Assembly: GCA_946497265.1 (NCBI GenBank)
Contig: CAMMKL010000160.1
Coordinates: 1 to 5,308 of the forward strand
Source: an uncultured Clostridia bacterium
Lineage (GTDB): Bacteria; Bacillota; Clostridia; Oscillospirales; Acutalibacteraceae
Length of the DNA stretch: 5,308 nt
Reading direction: 5' to 3'
Shown here: positions 5,128 through 5,308 of the stretch, one piece after another
How positions within the stretch are numbered: the first letter of the stretch is position 1
How the letters are laid out: each line of letters begins with the position of its first letter
Program-made: the position numbers and the translations under genes
Notes under the pieces: model-generated
Told to the model about the DNA's origin: nothing
The model's database searches: none
Seen by the model: the letters and a program-made list of their open reading frames with translations, nothing else

Positions 5128-5308
5128 TCACTCTCCTTTTACCAGAGCAAACGAAAACTCCGCGCTCACAGCCAGATCCCCGTTGACATACCCTTTCGCT
5201 TCAATAAAATAGAAAATACGCCTGTTTTTCAGCAAAGTGCATTCAATCTCCAGCGTGTCCCCAGGCCGGACCTGATGCTTATATTTTGGGTCTTTAATGT
5301 GGGTAAAC
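5128..5308 (-). CDS. fabZ: 3-hydroxyacyl-ACP dehydratase FabZ, C-terminal part (cut by window edge)
   Basis: C-terminal 59 residues of FabZ, which dehydrates (3R)-hydroxyacyl-ACP to trans-2-enoyl-ACP in the elongation cycle of type II fatty-acid synthesis. No start codon lies inside the window; the frame runs in from the right edge and ends at TGA (5128-5130). The visible sequence keeps the hotdog-fold pattern of FabZ C-termini: KHQVRPGDTLEIECTLLK, then RRIFYFIEAKGYVNGDLA, then a final strand SAEFSFALVKGE. The catalytic His and Glu lie upstream, outside the window. The gene precedes accC with a 4-base gap, the common Firmicute order accB-fabZ-accC-accD-accA, which supports FabZ over other hotdog proteins such as FabA. 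The accC ribosome binding site is embedded in its last codons. Confidence 0.9.
   Translation of the reverse strand, partial: FTHIKDPKYKHQVRPGDTLEIECTLLKNRRIFYFIEAKGYVNGDLAVSAEFSFALVKGE
5131..5138 (-). promoter_or_regulatory. Ribosome binding site of accC, deciding a GTG start
   Basis: AAGGAGAG on the - strand is 7 bases before GTG at 5121-5123. It also encodes the last residues (Lys-Gly-Glu) of FabZ. No ATG occurs in frame nearby, and the GTG places the conserved FSKVLIANRGE directly at the N-terminus, so the GTG start is well supported. Confidence 0.88.

Noticed and set aside
1..5308. CRISPR arrays, tRNA or rRNA genes, insertion sequences and phage attachment sites
   Set aside because: I found no regularly spaced repeats, no tRNA-like cloverleaf, no transposase motifs and no long terminal repeats.

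Overview
The window reads as a piece of chromosome from an endospore-forming, fermentative low-to-mid-GC Firmicute, most likely of class Clostridia. The evidence is an alpha/beta-type small acid-soluble spore protein (SASP), an L-lactate dehydrogenase with the residues of a fructose-1,6-bisphosphate-activated enzyme, and the gene order fabZ-accC-accD-accA with the short form of AccA. Genus-level placement is not possible from the sequence alone.

Layout. On the + strand, positions 1-675 hold the 3' two-thirds of an L-lactate dehydrogenase gene (ldh), closed by an intrinsic terminator at 722-759. Everything else reads on the - strand. Positions 757-1006 hold no gene I can support. Positions 1007-1035 form a hairpin terminator for the SASP gene at 1067-1258, which converges on ldh. 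Upstream of the SASP gene lie about 130 bases of AT-rich spacer and then a 178-residue protein that I do not recognise (1389-1925). That gene has a candidate sigma-A promoter with a perfect TTGACA -35 box, which sits inside an 11-bp inverted repeat.

Positions 2112-5308 are the distal end of a type II fatty-acid synthesis operon on the - strand: the C-terminal part of fabZ (cut by the window edge), then accC, accD and accA. The genes are tightly packed: 4 bases between fabZ and accC, 1 base between accC and accD, and a 4-base ATGA overlap between accD and accA. Each downstream ribosome binding site lies within the end of the preceding gene. The operon ends in two back-to-back hairpin terminators (2073-2098 and 2034-2064).

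Function. AccC carboxylates biotin carried on AccB (the biotin carrier, not in the window). AccD and AccA together transfer the carboxyl group to acetyl-CoA to make malonyl-CoA, which feeds chain elongation, where FabZ dehydrates the 3-hydroxyacyl-ACP intermediate. Lactate dehydrogenase belongs to fermentative NADH reoxidation and the SASP to spore DNA protection. I see no functional link between these two and the fatty-acid operon.

No clear new biological system is visible. The least explained parts are the cysteine-rich 178-residue protein with its repeat-flanked promoter, and the 250-base gap after ldh.
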